Shown: positions 1 to 13,200 of the stretch, one piece after another | How positions within the stretch are numbered: the first letter of the stretch is position 1 | How the letters are laid out: each line of letters opens with the position of its first letter | Origin: Saccoglossus kowalevskii | Taxonomy: Eukaryota; Hemichordata; Enteropneusta; Harrimaniidae | DNA length: 48,682 bases | Direction of reading: 5' to 3' | NCBI RefSeq assembly: GCF_000003605.2 | Contig: NW_003136844.1 | Span: forward strand, 104,157-152,838 | Program-made: the position numbers and the translations under genes | Notes under the pieces: model-generated | Seen by the model: the letters and a program-made list of their open reading frames with translations, nothing else | What the model was told of the DNA's origin: nothing | Databases searched by the model: none

Positions 1-1099
1 AAAATAAATTCCAAGCGAAAATAAAGTATTCTACAGTACCATATTTGCGCTTATACTAGCTTTATACACTTACATAAATTCCAGAGATGTTTTTATCGTC
101 AAAAGATTTTGATAAAAGTAAACACAATACTGTTACCAGTAGTATTAATTGTCATGCAGATTATTTTACTTTTCAGTCTCAGATTTTACAACATTTAACC
201 CAAATTTTCTATCAAAGCTGCAATTTCACGCTCCGTGATGTTACATGTAATGGTGGAAATCCAATATACCTTAGTTTATTTTACGAGCTTTAGGAAAGCA
301 ATAACTCATTACACTAGAACAAGATTTGATTCTTTCAGCTAATGGCTCACTGATTTATATCTGTCTTGGTTTCATATTTAATCAGAAATTCAATATAAAT
401 TATTCAATATAAATCCCAAATGATGTATAGCTAGCTTTAATACGTTCATTTTTTGTGTGTTTACCATGTCCCAAAATATATCAATAATTATTCAAATACC
501 AAAGATTTTTTTGCACTAAAATATTGGTGCAACTTTTTTCACATTTTGGATGTTTTCTATAATTTCTATAATACTGTAAAATAATTTATTTTAGCTGGAA
601 TTAATTTTCTCTGAAAAGACTTTTTGGGTGTATATTAATGAAAATTTATTCCAAGCGAGAATGAAGTATTTTAAAGTAATTAATTTTGAACCAAATATAT
701 ATATTAATAATTAAATATTACAAGTGTTGCTCAAAATTTTCTAAAAATATATATGGGTTTATATAATTAGAAAAAAAAGTTGACAATGTCATTCAAAATG
801 ATAATTTATGTTTTGATCTATTTCATTCAAGTTTATAAAAAGTGATGTGTTCATATATCAGGAACAATATTAATGCTTTAAACAGTCAGCTATTATTAAA
901 ACAAATATGATTTGTTACTTTTACAATATCGTTTTATGCAGTTGCTAATGAATATACAGATTAAAAATAGATGGTCACTGAGCTACTTTTTGCACACAAG
1001 GAATGATTCCATAAAAATAGTGATTTTGATAGAATTTATTATTGGTTTCTACATATATGTTTAAAAGGTTTCATCTTATTGGTTGCATGTGATGTGATT
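1..1099. other. AT-rich intergenic DNA, no gene seen
   Basis: Only short chance open frames. TTCCAAGCGA(A/G)AATAAAGTATT-like words at 10 and 648 suggest an old duplication. Confidence 0.5.
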
Positions 1100-1345
1100 C
1101 AAAGATGGCCGATTGGCAGCGATCTAGATTTTTGCCCATAGTACTATATCTTAAAAACTTCTGTACCATTTTCATTCATATTTGGCACATACATCATACA
1201 TTTTGGAATACATGTCAATGTCAGTTTGTTCCATAATCAAAAGATGGCTGACTGGCAGCCATTTTGTTATTTGGCCAAACTACATCTGTCAGCCATGTGT
1301 CATTTTGATTGAAGATGACTGAATGGCGACCATTTTGTTTGTTAA
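1100..1345 (+). repeat. Cluster of dyad motif F (AAGATGGCYGACTGGCAGCCATTTTG)
   Basis: Three diverged copies at about 1100, 1238 and 1311. The motif is an imperfect palindrome (AAAATGGCTG ... CAGCCATTTT), and the flanks between copies are also alike (variants of TCATATTTGGCACAT). Confidence 0.65.
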
Positions 1346-1532
1346 AAATGAGATACAACAATCTATCTTGGCATTTTTCACGCTATATCTCTGAGTCAAT
1401 TTTTGTTCATATTTGTCACATGTCAATTTGTGGAAATATTGTCCGAAGGTTGTATTAAATGAACATAAAAAATAAATATATATATTCATATTCAAAATAT
1501 AATTTGTACAAATCAGCTTAATCAATAATTAT

Positions 1533-1870
1533 GTGACCGGTCACTGGTAGACCAAGTTCAAATCCTACCTTAGGATGAACACCAAAATGGTCGACCCCTA
1601 CCCTGGGTGAGTGTGCCACAGACTCAATGGGAAGGCCAATTCCACTGGCCGAAATTCATTCACTAATGAATACTGAGAACTTTGGTTAAGGTCTGCAGGT
1701 GCTTGTGTTTGACCGAGCCTGGTTGATGCCAGGATAGTGCATTAAAATTGCCATTTGATAGGAAGATGTCTGCACAACCCTGTCCTGTAGTCCCAAACAT
1801 GAATATGACTTCTGTGGCAAAAATGCACTGTCAGCACTAGCACTTAAAAATTGCACATACAAAAAAAAAA
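1533..1870 (+). repeat. SINE-like element with poly(A) end
   Basis: AGTTCAAATCC at 1555-1565 matches a Pol III B box, as in tRNA-derived SINEs, and the segment ends in an A10 run at 1861-1870. The A box is unclear, and I see no target-site duplication. Confidence 0.45.
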
Positions 1871-2944
1871 GTCAGGAGAGACAACATTGACATGCAACGT
1901 CCAAAACTTTCGTCTGGCAACAAAAAACTATTTAAAAAAAAACAAACAATGAATGTGACGCTTTTGAAACAAAAAAATTATGATAATTTTGTCATTCCTA
2001 TTTGATATTAGATTACATGACACAAATGACCTTACATAAATTAATTACAACTGTTATAAATACTGCACGAGTCATCTTTTCTGACAAATAGCAGGCTCTC
2101 CTGATCATTTTATTGACCAGAATGGCCCACAGGCGGCCATTACGTTTTATTTACCGATGTTGATCTATGTACCCGCAAGTCTCACAGATAACGTATTTGC
2201 TCTATCAGAAACATATCTCTAATAGGAGTGCATATAGAATGGCAAATTGTCTACTGGGTCATGTAAATATGACCCTACCGTGAAGGTAGACAGACTTGTC
2301 ATGTACACATGCACTACTACTGTTATAGAGTAAATGTAATATTAGTTCCAAGGTCAAAATACGTCAATCCATCGCAGAATAAATGCAGTATTTAATGTTC
2401 TTTAGAGACGTTCTCCTAGTAGACCAAATACGATATCCTGATTTTGTTCAAAGTCTGCACAAATACCAGGACTTAATAGTTCACATATTCGCGTTTATTT
2501 GCTCTATGATCTGATTCAATACGACACAGTGGCTGCTCTCCCAAAGGTTGAATGTAAACAAGTATGACTTCTATAACTTTTCTTTTTGACTCAGAAACTT
2601 CTTTGTCAGTGTGCATGTATACAAAGAATGGCACATAATTCAACTGGCAACAGATATTGAAAACATGTACGTGCAAGACGAAGGTTGGTGGCACTGTCTG
2701 AACTTTACCAGTTTATGCATTGTACTATGCATGTTATCCCACACTGTTCTTAATTTTCCCAAAATGATTCCGTGTGCTTAACTTCAATGTAATAAATCTT
2801 TGATCAAAATCAACTAGGAAATTCATGAAAATTACTGAAAACTTTACTAACATCAAAATTTTCATATTGAAAACTTATCTCTATTGGAAATAATTGAACA
2901 TTGCTAACGGGAGTCTAAAAGTGTTGGATTAATAAAAATCTCTG
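1871..2944. other. Intergenic DNA, nothing recognised
   Basis: No coding or RNA signal; a weak dyad motif lies near 2118. Confidence 0.5.
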
Positions 2945-3173
2945 AAGCGGAGGTCGATGTGACCGCCTACTGTCTGAGTGCATACTTTGAGGTATCCTCA
3001 TAATAACCTTATTATTATACATCTTTTCCTTCCAAGGATACATCATGGGAATTCAGAAATCCAAAAAGTTTCGCATTTCCTAGTATGGTAGGATTAAAAT
3101 ACCCTGTAAAATACCACAAAATTACGACACGCTGTCACTAATGGCTTTATACGGTGACAGATGTATAATAATA
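2945..3173 (+). repeat. Fold-back/TIR repeat family A, 5'-truncated copy
   Basis: Starts in the hairpin arm (AAGCGGAGGTCGATGTG) and runs through GGATACATCATGGGAAT to the terminal AGATGTATAATAAT. A middle portion of the fuller copies is deleted. Confidence 0.75.
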
Positions 3174-4466
3174 TTTAATATAATTTTTCAAAAAATAATA
3201 CTGTAACAATGACCCATTATTTATCTGTAAAATCCTATTAGTTTATCACACAGTGAGTAATATCGCAGACATATCACTATTGCGGTGCATTGTGGGATTT
3301 ATAATATATCAACTACATGCAGACTGTTTTCCTGCTAACTGCAGATGTGGATGAAAACTTTGAATTTTCCACATTGCCCGAATCATAAGTAGAGAAAAGG
3401 TATATGAGAGGGTGAAAAGTCTGTCTTCATCAGAACTTTTTTTTCTGGTTCTAAAAACAAAATCATTTCAAACCTTGATATTTTATTTACAAGTTCGAGA
3501 TCTAACTTTAATTTTGGCTTATGGTGAAATTTCACTTAAAATTGTCTTCTTCTTGTGGTTAGAATAACTATAAACACAATTCTATCTGATTATCTTCAAA
3601 CTTGAAACATGATCTGTCACCTTGCACAAAGTATTCTAACAAAAACAAACAAAAAAATACTGATTTTCCGCCAGCCGCATAACAAATCCAAGTTGCATTT
3701 TCGTGGGAGTATCATGATCAAAGTACCCAAAGTCTTGCGCAGATGAGAAACAAGATTATACATGGAATAAAATTTTATTTCATTTCTTCTTTCCGATCAA
3801 TCATCTCACTTACAATTCTTTGAGAATCACACAAATCTAATGGGAAAAAAGAATTAATTTTATTTTTTTTTGCCCTCCTCAAAAAATTTGCCTTATAAAA
3901 ACTTGAGAAACAAGGAATAAAAAAAGTCTGGCCTAAATAAAAAAAAACATTTGTAAAGGTTATGAATTTTTTGTAAAGTTATCCGGCAAAAAGCACCAAG
4001 TGGATCTTCCTGAGATTAGTCATGAGTTGTAGACTTATAAAACCAGAGACATTTGAATTTCATTAATATCAGTTTTTGTTTTATTGCCTCAAAATTATCA
4101 TTTTTGTGGGAATTTTTTTTTTTTAATTTCCTTAAAAAATTATCCAATCTTTTGCAATAAAAAACAGTTCTATAAAATGTAAATGAATAATGAGATAACA
4201 TTGAATAAAGGTTTCAAATCTCAGAACACTATTAGATTTGAATAGGTACAGCTGGTGCCATTCACATATTAGAGATAATCAGGGCGTCTACTTACATCTG
4301 ATTTTAAAACGATTGACAGCTGTTTTGATCTCATGATCTTTTATCTTACAGGGAAGGTTGATTATGCACGCAAAACATTGTGCATTGCAGGCGATCTATG
4401 TCACAGCATTAAAGTTGTATGTTTATGTAGTGTTCTACTTGAAATATGCTACTCCACTAGAATCTG
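3174..4466. other. AT-rich intergenic DNA, nothing recognised
   Basis: Homopolymer A/T runs and short chance frames only. Confidence 0.5.
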
Positions 4467-5478
4467 TGCAGTGTTTACATTGGTCTTGAATGTTTACTTT
4501 GATGTCCAGTGTTCACATTGATATTCAGTGTCTACATTGATGTCCAGTGTTTACATTGATGTCTAGTGTTTACATTGATATCTAGTGTTTACATTAATGT
4601 CCAGTGTTTACATTGATGTCCAGTGTTTAAATTGATGTCCAGTGTTCACATTGATGTCCAGTGTTTACATTGATCTCCAGTGTTCACATTGATATTCAGT
4701 GTTTACATTGATGTCTAGTGTTTACATTAATGTCCAGTGGTTACATTGATCTCCAGTGTTCACATTGATGTCCAGTGTTTACATTGATGTCCAGTGTTTA
4801 CATTGATGTCCAGTGTTTACATTGATGTCCAGTGTTTACATTGATGTCCAGTATTTACATTGATGTCCAGTATTTACATTGATGTCCAGTGTTTACATTG
4901 ATGTCCAGTGTTTACATTGATGTCCAGTGTTTACATTGATGTCCAGTGTTTACATTGATGTCCTGTGTTTACATTGATGTCCAGTGTTCACATTGATGTC
5001 CAGTGTTTACATTGATGTCTAGTGTTTACATTGATGTCCAGTGTTTACATTAATGTCCAGTGTTTACATTGATCTCCAGTGTTCACATTGATGTCCAGTG
5101 TTTACATTGATGTCCAGTGCTTACATTGATCTCCAGTGTTTACATTGATCTCCAGTGTTTACATTGATTTCCAGTGTTTACATTGATTTCCAGTGTTTAT
5201 ATTGATGTCGAGTGTTCACATTGATGTCCAGTGTTTACATTGATGTCTAGTGTTTACATTGATGTCCAGTGTTTACATTAATGTCTAGTGTTTACATTGA
5301 TCTCCAGTGTTCACATTGATGTCCAGGGTTTACATTGATGTCCAGTGTTTACATTGATGTCCAGTGCTTACATTGATCTCCAGTGTTTACATTGATCTCC
5401 AGTGTTTACATTGATTTCCAGTGTTTACATTGATCTCCAGTGTTTACATTGATGTCCAGTGTTTACATTGATCTTGAA
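4467..5478. repeat. 19-bp minisatellite, about 53 units
   Basis: Tandem copies of a 19-bp unit (GTTTACATTGATGTCCAGT) fill about 1 kb. Variants (TTCACA, GATCTCCAG, TAATGTC, GATTTCC) recur in order. The block from 4984 reappears at 5212, an offset of 228 bp or 12 units, so there is a higher-order repeat. Both ends carry CTTGAATG. 19 is not a multiple of 3, so it is not a coding repeat. Confidence 0.95.
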
Positions 5479-6892
5479 TGTAATCAAGCATCTTAATACC
5501 TCAGAACAAACAAACAAACAATCCAAGTTCACTGTCAAGTCAGCTAGCCACACACATGAAGCCCCATGCTACACACAACCCCCAAACTAAGTTCACCAAC
5601 CCCCATTGTATTAGGGGTATGTTGTAAAATATACCTTTCTAGCTGCCATGTTATATTAGCTAATCTTTAATACTGCTAATTCAAGATGTAGTTAATTTTA
5701 AAAAAAAAGTATATTTAATTCCTTCGATGTGATTGTTGGCATTTCAGCTAAATTATGATTCTGGTAATTTGTACATTGAGTCAAATTCACTAACATAACA
5801 TGTACAATATATTCACAAATATTTTGCTATCAAAAAATATTCATAATACATAGTCTTTATAATAGAGAAAAAAGGAAAATGTTAAATGAAGCAGAGCATC
5901 ATGGGTATTTTCTAGTTAACTGCTTACAAACTCAAAACTGATGAGTGGTTTTATAGTCACTTTTAAAATCACATTTCATAAACTTAGACAACACACATAA
6001 TGCAAAGTACTTTCATTCACTATTAAGTATTTCAATGTGAAATGTTATTTTACAATGTAATTAATTTCATACCAGAGAACAGGCTAATTAGAGACGATGT
6101 GCAGTTCGTATCTTGCTCGCTGTTTTACAGGACTGTTTCTACGGTTACATATCCATGCACGTATCGCTTCACCACTTAGTATTTTATGTTCTTTGGTGGA
6201 AAATCAGTTAATGAGCATTGGGGGGTGGGGGGGGGGTGTTATGTACTGATCAAAAGTTCAGTAGTGATTGACTTGTTTGTTCATTCATGATATAAATGCT
6301 TGCAATGTTGCTTCAAATGGATCTAAATCCATTGCGATTGTGTATATAGGCAGTGTAATTTAGATGACAAATACGATTATCTCATTATATAAAATCTCAA
6401 TTATGTTACACTGAGTCGTTAAAATATTATAAATCATTTAAAAACCTTAATAATATATGGCAGTTACTCATTGTACACGTATGCTCTCAGAAGTATGCTT
6501 TCCTAACACATTCTGATATATGTGTGATCAGTACTTGAGGAATCGAGTGAGCATCTGCCTATCAAATCCAGTCATTTTGTTTGATTTTGAATGACGTGTA
6601 TTGGTAATTCAAACCATTGGGTTTATGCGTATAAGATATTTATAAGAATGAACATGCCTTTGTTGATTTCAATTTACGTGTACATGCACAACTGTAAATT
6701 TCTATAAAAACGACAAAACACATCACTATTTATGTTAAGAATTTATAAATTAGGTTGGGTGATACATAACACATTAGGAAAGGTTATTCAAGTTAATACA
6801 ATACATTAGATTGTGTTAAGTTTCCTTTTCTATGGTCACATATGTGCTGACTGATAAAATGTTGTGCTTGAAGTTTTTGCAGTTAGTATGTC

Positions 6893-7190
6893 TGTCTGTA
6901 TGTATGTATGTATGTATGTAAGTATAGCACTCATTTTGTTTTCCTGTATGTATATTTCCGTCCCTCTCATCTCAAGAAGCATTGTTTTATTTCAATGAAA
7001 CTTGTTACCAAGTGCTCTTGAATAATTCGTAGACCTGCTTAGTTCTTGGTTGAAAATTGCAAATATTAAATATATAATTTGCATAATTAGCCAATTTTAG
7101 CTGTTTTCATAAATATCTCAAAAAACCACTAACTGGATGTCAATGAAATTTAGTAGACGCATGCTTTCGGGTAGGCCATGTATTTACATT
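6893..7190 (+). repeat. Dispersed repeat G with TGTA microsatellite
   Basis: A (TGTA)n run at 6897-6920 leads into CATCTCAAGAAGC, TCAATGAAACTTGTTACC and ATAATTTGCATAATTAGCC. The same order of motifs recurs at 27715-27870. Confidence 0.5.
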
Positions 7191-7429
7191 ATTTAGTTTA
7201 GTTTAGCATAATTTGGTCAAATATTTAAATTATTATAATATTTAAATTAAACTTGGTAACCTAAAGGTTACAGGCTGCATTTAAACTTCAGATTTACAAT
7301 CCAATCCCTTTTTATTCCTACTGTTTTCCACAGTGTTTTGTTTCAGAAAGTATTATAAACTTGGTCAGATAGCTTTCACATTGTGTACCATCCGAAGGAA
7401 CTAAAGCTATACATTAGACAGGCATTTTT

Positions 7430-7432
<3 letters not shown>

Positions 7433-7462
<30 letters not shown>
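7433..7462. repeat. (AT)n microsatellite
   Basis: About 15 uninterrupted AT units. Confidence 0.95.
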
Positions 7463-7464
<2 letters not shown>

Positions 7465-7496
7465 TTGTACAATGCATGGCTTGTGTTTATTAGATC

Positions 7497-7690
7497 GGAT
7501 TCAAAATGGTCGACTGGCAGCCATTTTGTTTTAATTAATGCTCTCAATATGGACAAGTACTTGTTTAACAATCAGATACAAGATGACTGAATGTCAATCA
7601 TTTTACTGTTAAAAAATCATCATATAATCAGGCATCAGCTTTTGGATCCATATCTCTGACATGTTTAATGTTCAACCTATATTAACTATT
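7497..7690 (+). repeat. Dyad motif F, two copies
   Basis: TTCAAAATGGTCGACTGGCA at 7500 and a weaker copy near 7579. A CCATATCTCTGACATG flank near 7650 is shared with the 16.9-kb cluster. Confidence 0.6.
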
Positions 7691-9744
7691 AACAAAACTA
7701 TATACAAGTAACTTAGATTTGATAACTAACTGGGACTGTGCCATGCATGGCTTGTTTTCATATACATGCAATTTAGGTGAGAGATTGTGGCTAACTCATG
7801 TTTTGGGCAGGAATTTTCTAAAACTATGATAAATTATTGTGATTTGTCATTCTTAATTCTTATGAGAAAACTTTTAATTAATTTTGAACCTTAATATATT
7901 TCAAATCCCCAATGGCTGCCAAACTAGGGTTTTGAAATCATAATTGTTATTACTACCGTACTTTGTTTTGTTTTCGTTCTTTGTCTTCTTGGATTGGTCA
8001 ATTTATCTGTACTACTTTGGTATAAAGATTTATAGTTGGATATGTTTTTTTCACTTTACGTTGAAACAAGTTCAGTTCATATTTATTTGCTTTTTGTCAT
8101 TTATTTAAAGGAACATTTTCACCCTACGAAATACCAAGAATGTAGGATGATATATCTGTATATTCCAAGTTTAATAGGCATACTTAATTGTGTTTCCACA
8201 GAAAAATCTACAAAAGCATGTAGAGATGTCAAACTGATATAAATTATTTTTTGTTCAACTTTATTGTGCATTATGAGTGTAAAACAATTTTCCCAAATTT
8301 TACAAACATTTTGTAAATGATAACACATAACATAAATGATTACAAACATACTCAACATGTTTGGAACAGAATTAAAGGTAGTACAGTAAAATATCTACCC
8401 AATCCTACATATATCCTGCTGACCAGAAGTGAATATACATGTATGTTGATTCACCCTCCTGAATCATGCATATTGCTTAGCAACCATGGAATCAGAAACT
8501 TGTCTTTTGATAACAGATTCAAATTAAGCTGAAAATGCCACATAAATCCAGAACACAAAGATCCTGATTAATAACACTGTTATCTCAGAAAACACAACTA
8601 AGTGATTTTTGTTATTAACACATACTTAACAACCCTCAGTGGAGAAGGTATACAACATGAAGAATAATGAATCCTGGTTTAAAATCACTTTTATGAAGAA
8701 AAAAAAGTCTATACCTGTTTATTTAATCTCAGGAAAATAAAGTAGAAAAAAAAATAGAATCATTAATTATGTTGGGCTATCATGGCAGTCTTGTGGGAAA
8801 CAGTGATTTTTCATGTAATGTGCCAAGAGGATTGTGGGATTGTTTCTTATCAATATTTTAATAAAATTCCTTCCTTTAATATTTAGAAAATCAAAGAATG
8901 CTTTGAGTATCAATATCTTGGTTTCATTCCCCCATGAGTTGCACAGCGCAACAAATAACAAACAGCCGTCCAATAGCTGGGAAGCGTGACTCACCAATTT
9001 AAAAAAAACACATCATCGGCTACTTTTGTATAAAAAAAATCAAGATTTACTTGTCTATTTATGAGTATATGGTTGAAAGCCATGTTGTTAAATTGTCTAA
9101 CGTTAATCCCCTGAGATCGTTAACACTTGGGTTAATTATTGCCGATCACATGCCAAATATGTTGATGGATTGAGGCAATTGGATAGTGTGGTCTAGAGGG
9201 ATATAAGCAAATTGTCTTCATAATACGTCAGTAATATGATGCTTCCTACAAATACATTCAAGTACGATAGTTTTCACCCAGTTGTTTTTCAGCACTGCGA
9301 AACAAAAATGATATTTAGTGAAATATACCAGTTGCATATGCATTGTGAATTGCATTCTTTACACTAGTATTACACTGAATAATGCCCAGGTCAAAGGTCA
9401 AACATTGCCAAATATGGAACACTTTACCATTATGCTCTTCTTGCTTCTGCCTCCTCCCCCATATTTGATTTAATTGCCCACTGTGTTAATACCTTCATTG
9501 CATATGTTTATAGCTGTGTATTGATGCTCATGTTTCCTACAATGTAAAATTGGACATTCTTCATTTTTTCATCCTTCATCCTCAAAACTTTCTTTCTGAA
9601 TATTGACCAAATGCACACTTGAGCCCATATTGTTATATTCACTATTTTAAAATTAAGGGATCTACAGTATGTATACTTAATCTTTATTTTTTTGGTCAAA
9701 ATTTTGATTCAACATTTTGTATTTTGTTATCATTTCATTAATAA

Positions 9745-9895
9745 TTTTTCCGCCTCCCCTATCAAGCTGAAACACTTTGCATCAGCAAAATTTGGCTCTC
9801 AAAATTCAGGAAATAATGTTTCAGATGGTCTAGATTTCAGATCTCGCCCCCCTCATGCAAAATTTGGTGCCGCCGCCTCTGAAAGTCGACTATAG
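9745..9895 (+). repeat. Dispersed repeat E, copy 1
   Basis: ATCAAGCTGAAACACTTTGC, then CAGCAAAATTTGG, matches 44060-44205 in reverse complement. Both copies give a similar short peptide (IKLKHFASAKFG here), but neither lies in a convincing gene. Confidence 0.55.
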
Positions 9896-10101
9896 CATTG
9901 AAAACGTTAACAAATGGCAGTTTCATCTGATCATACTTGTAGTTTATAATATTGTATATGCTGAGACGAAATAGAGCCAAACATACTGCTGCCAATCAAT
10001 ACTATTTTTCCCTACTAATGACAGGTCCATTTTTTTAATTTTTTTGCATTTTAAATATAAATGTATTTTTAACAACAATATTGCATTGTATTTTTGTTTA
10101 G

Positions 10102-10145
10102 GAATGCGTTATGGTGAATGAATATTACTATTGTCAATAATAAAG
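10102..10145 (+). promoter_or_regulatory. PLC-eta 5' UTR piece with two short upstream ORFs
   Basis: After a plausible 3' splice site (TTTGTTTAG, ending 10101) come ATG at 10104 (stop 10119-10121) and ATG at 10111 (stop 10138-10140). The second ends 5 nt before the main ATG at 10146. If the transcript includes this stretch, the uORFs could lower translation. The upstream UTR exon and promoter are not identified. Confidence 0.4.
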
Positions 10146-10275
10146 ATGGATACTGTTGTGCCTGCCTCGGGAGCCATGCCAGCAGATGTTTCCAAGGGTA
10201 ACGGTAAACCCAGAAGACATTTACCACGAAGTAAAAGTCTTGTATTGAATGATGATGAATTGGCAGAAGTAGACG
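10146..10275 (+). CDS. PLCH: PLC-eta coding exon 1 (start codon)
   Basis: Begins with ATG at 10146 (A at -3, G at +4) and encodes 43 residues starting [11 protein letters not shown]. It ends one base into a codon before GTGAGT. The phase and sequence join correctly to exon 2 (VD then [10 protein letters not shown], like the start of the eta PH domain). An in-frame TGA at 10119 rules out an upstream start within this exon. A TTTAG acceptor at 10101 suggests that the exon itself begins at 10102 with a 44-nt 5' UTR part. Confidence 0.8.
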
Positions 10276-13200
10276 GTGAGTAGATGTAACACCGATTTAA
10301 AGAGGATGACGTAAACTGTGTCGTCAATATATTAGTTGTATGCGTTCAAATTGAAACTATGCAAATTGAAAGAATTATATAAATACCATGGCGACAGTAC
10401 AGTGGTTACTGTATACACCTCACATGCAGGGAGGTTCAGGGTTTGACTCCTGGAGCAGATTGCTTATACAGCAGTATAAAACAGAGTTCAGTCTGCCCTG
10501 CCTTCCAAACATACTGTATCTGAGAATTATGTGAAGATATGTTTTTATGCACTTGCAATTAGCACCGAATCTTAAAGCATCCACAGAGACGACAGTAGCT
10601 TCTGTGTTGGAAATGATGCCAGGCTCACAAGTAATTTGAAAAGGAAAAAAAATATATATCATGCTTTTCAAATATTATATTTAATTAATGTTAAATTATG
10701 CATACTTTCATGTACTACCAATGAGTACAAGAGCAGTACAATCATCATGCCATGTCCGCATCATATACTGATCATATTAAGTACACCCAGTCATTGTTAT
10801 ACATGTATAGCTTTGTATTGTCAGTTATGAATGTTTAACGTTATAAAATAATACAAGGTTATTATGAGAATACCTCAAAGTATGCACAAAGACAGTATAA
10901 AGCTGGAGTATCGACCAACGCGTAGCGGAGGTCGATGTGTGCCGTACTGTTTGAGTGCATACTTTGAGGTATCTTCGTAATAACCTTATAATTATACATC
11001 TTTTCCTTCCAAGGATACATCATGGGAATGCCGAAATCCAAAAAGTTTAGAACATAATCAGCGAACATCTTCTGTTGAATCCAGTCAAACTCTGGTGGCA
11101 GCCATGTTTGTTTTTATTATTAGAGGAAGTTTACGCACATAATCATTCCATATTTGGAATTCACATTTCCTATACCCTGTAAAATACCGCAAAATTACGG
11201 CACATTGTAACTTATGGCGTTACGATGACAGATGTATAATAATATCATATATTCAATATATTTATTTCTGTGTACAATAAGGATACTAAGTGCCTCAGCA
11301 TTTAAGTATTTTAAAAAGGCTGTGTAATAAACATTTCTATCTATACCCTGTTTTTATGCTCACATTTTGGTTGCAGTATTCTGAGTTAAGAATACATGTC
11401 TGTGTCAGTATACATTGAAAAGTGTTGACACATGACATCCTAATGGAAACTCTAGACAGTATTCATGAAGTACATGTGTTATTTGTGATGTGTAAATCAT
11501 TTATATTCCTGTCTTAGCCAGTCTTGTCTTGTAAATTTAGAATATTCAGATACTGAAGTGAGATCACATACTCAATTAACCTGCGTATAGACATGCACAC
11601 TCAGAGATTTGTGTCTCAATCTTTTCAATATGAATTATTCATGAGTTCCACAGCAGTATATATATGTGTTATACAAATAATATAGTTTCAAACAGGAAAA
11701 CAAATTAAACAGTGTCTCTATGTGAAGTTATTCCCTTTCTCTACTGCAATCTTAAAAAACTTTTGTTTTTGATTGTTGTTTACTTTGTTCTACTTTGGAA
11801 CACTGTTTTTTGTCATCCATTTGATGAATGGTGTACATTTTGTGGTCTGTTATCTCTCAAGTCATGCTGCAGGGTGTGTTGTATTAAACGATACAAGACA
11901 ACTAATTTCAGATTTGGAGTTCACACTCAACACTTCTGGAGGAGATATGTTGTCTATTTTTAGATGACTTTCTAGTGCAAGACACAAAGGTCTAAAATTA
12001 AACTTCTTAGACGTGACAATGTCAAAACTTGAAAAGCAGAATTACTGAGCAGTGTAGCCAAAATTTAAAGCGTGGTGGTCGTCGTCGCGAGCATGTGTTC
12101 AAATTTCATGTAAATAAACAATGTATTTTACATGTGTTTTATACGTCGCTATGAGTCCCATATCGAACAGGACGTGGCGCGATGACTGCCACCCTTTAAT
12201 ACAAATTAAAAGTCTGGTTTGTCAAGGTTCTAAAATCAAACAGAAACAGAATTGTCATAGATGTCCCAAAAATTAAACATGACAATATTGGAAAAATTGA
12301 CAAGGCTTCCCTTTACATTTCAAAACTATTTGGTGTTTGCAAACTTTCCACTCTTTAGTGTATGCAGGTCTTGGTTATTCTGGTATTCAACGAAATATTT
12401 TGAAATACGAGCACCTTTTATTTTTAAGCAGTAGAAAAACAATGGTCCTTGATAAATATTATAATTGTAGTGTAAAACCTACATTTATAGTAGGACTGGC
12501 TTGTTGGTTGGTTGAAATAAAAAACGCTCACCTCCAATTGGGCTTCACATTATGTAATACAGATAGTACATGGATGCTAGAATTCTAATGTCATATCAAT
12601 GGAACAAATCTTTCTGAGACAGAAAATGATTTATTAAGCAAATTTGGAAAATCCAATATTGCAATAAAAATTTAAATATTCATCCATGATTTTGGTAGTA
12701 CCTTGAGTCATGTAAATCATGCTATAATACAAATTTCAGTTTACTCACACCTCACTAGTATGAGAAATAATTATGTTTACAAATGCAAATCCAAGATGGC
12801 CACCAAACTAAGTTATGATTCAGTCAAACCCATAAGTACATTTTCCATAGATCATACACACTTAATTAAACTGATTAATTAATCTGATTAGTGGTTCTTG
12901 AGAAGGTTATTTTTTAATGTTCAATGCCATTTTTAAGATAAAATTAATTATAATGCAATTCATGCATGCCTATTCCAAATAATTTTGATTGGCAAGACCA
13001 TCAGAAAGGGGTTATAAATACAGCTACTTTCAGGTTTTTTAACACCAATATGGCTGCCAAACCTTGTGACCAATCAAAATGCATCAGTGAGCATAAACTG
13101 ATTTCAGCATGCAAAGTTTTAGAAGATCAAACTGAAACAAGTTCATGGCAGAAGTAGAAGAAGAATGAGTGGAAGCATGTGAAAGATTACAAAACGGCTC

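Larger units (their letters stand above)
5479..10101. other. Intergenic or 5' UTR intron DNA upstream of PLC-eta
   Basis: Besides the repeats listed separately it holds a G-rich run at 6221-6238 and no convincing exon. The PLC-eta promoter and first UTR exon could lie here or farther upstream; I cannot place them. Confidence 0.5.

Noticed and set aside
1555-1565. Functional tRNA gene at the B box (also considered at 10440)
   Set aside because: No cloverleaf with proper acceptor and anticodon arms can be built; SINE head is a better explanation.
4467-5478. CRISPR-like array
   Set aside because: Units are directly tandem without spacers, and the genome is eukaryotic; this is a minisatellite.
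10862-11068. Peptide [18 protein letters not shown] seen in two open frames (also at 20694-20912)
   Set aside because: Both lie in copies of the family A repeat; the similarity follows from the DNA repeat, and other copies are broken.
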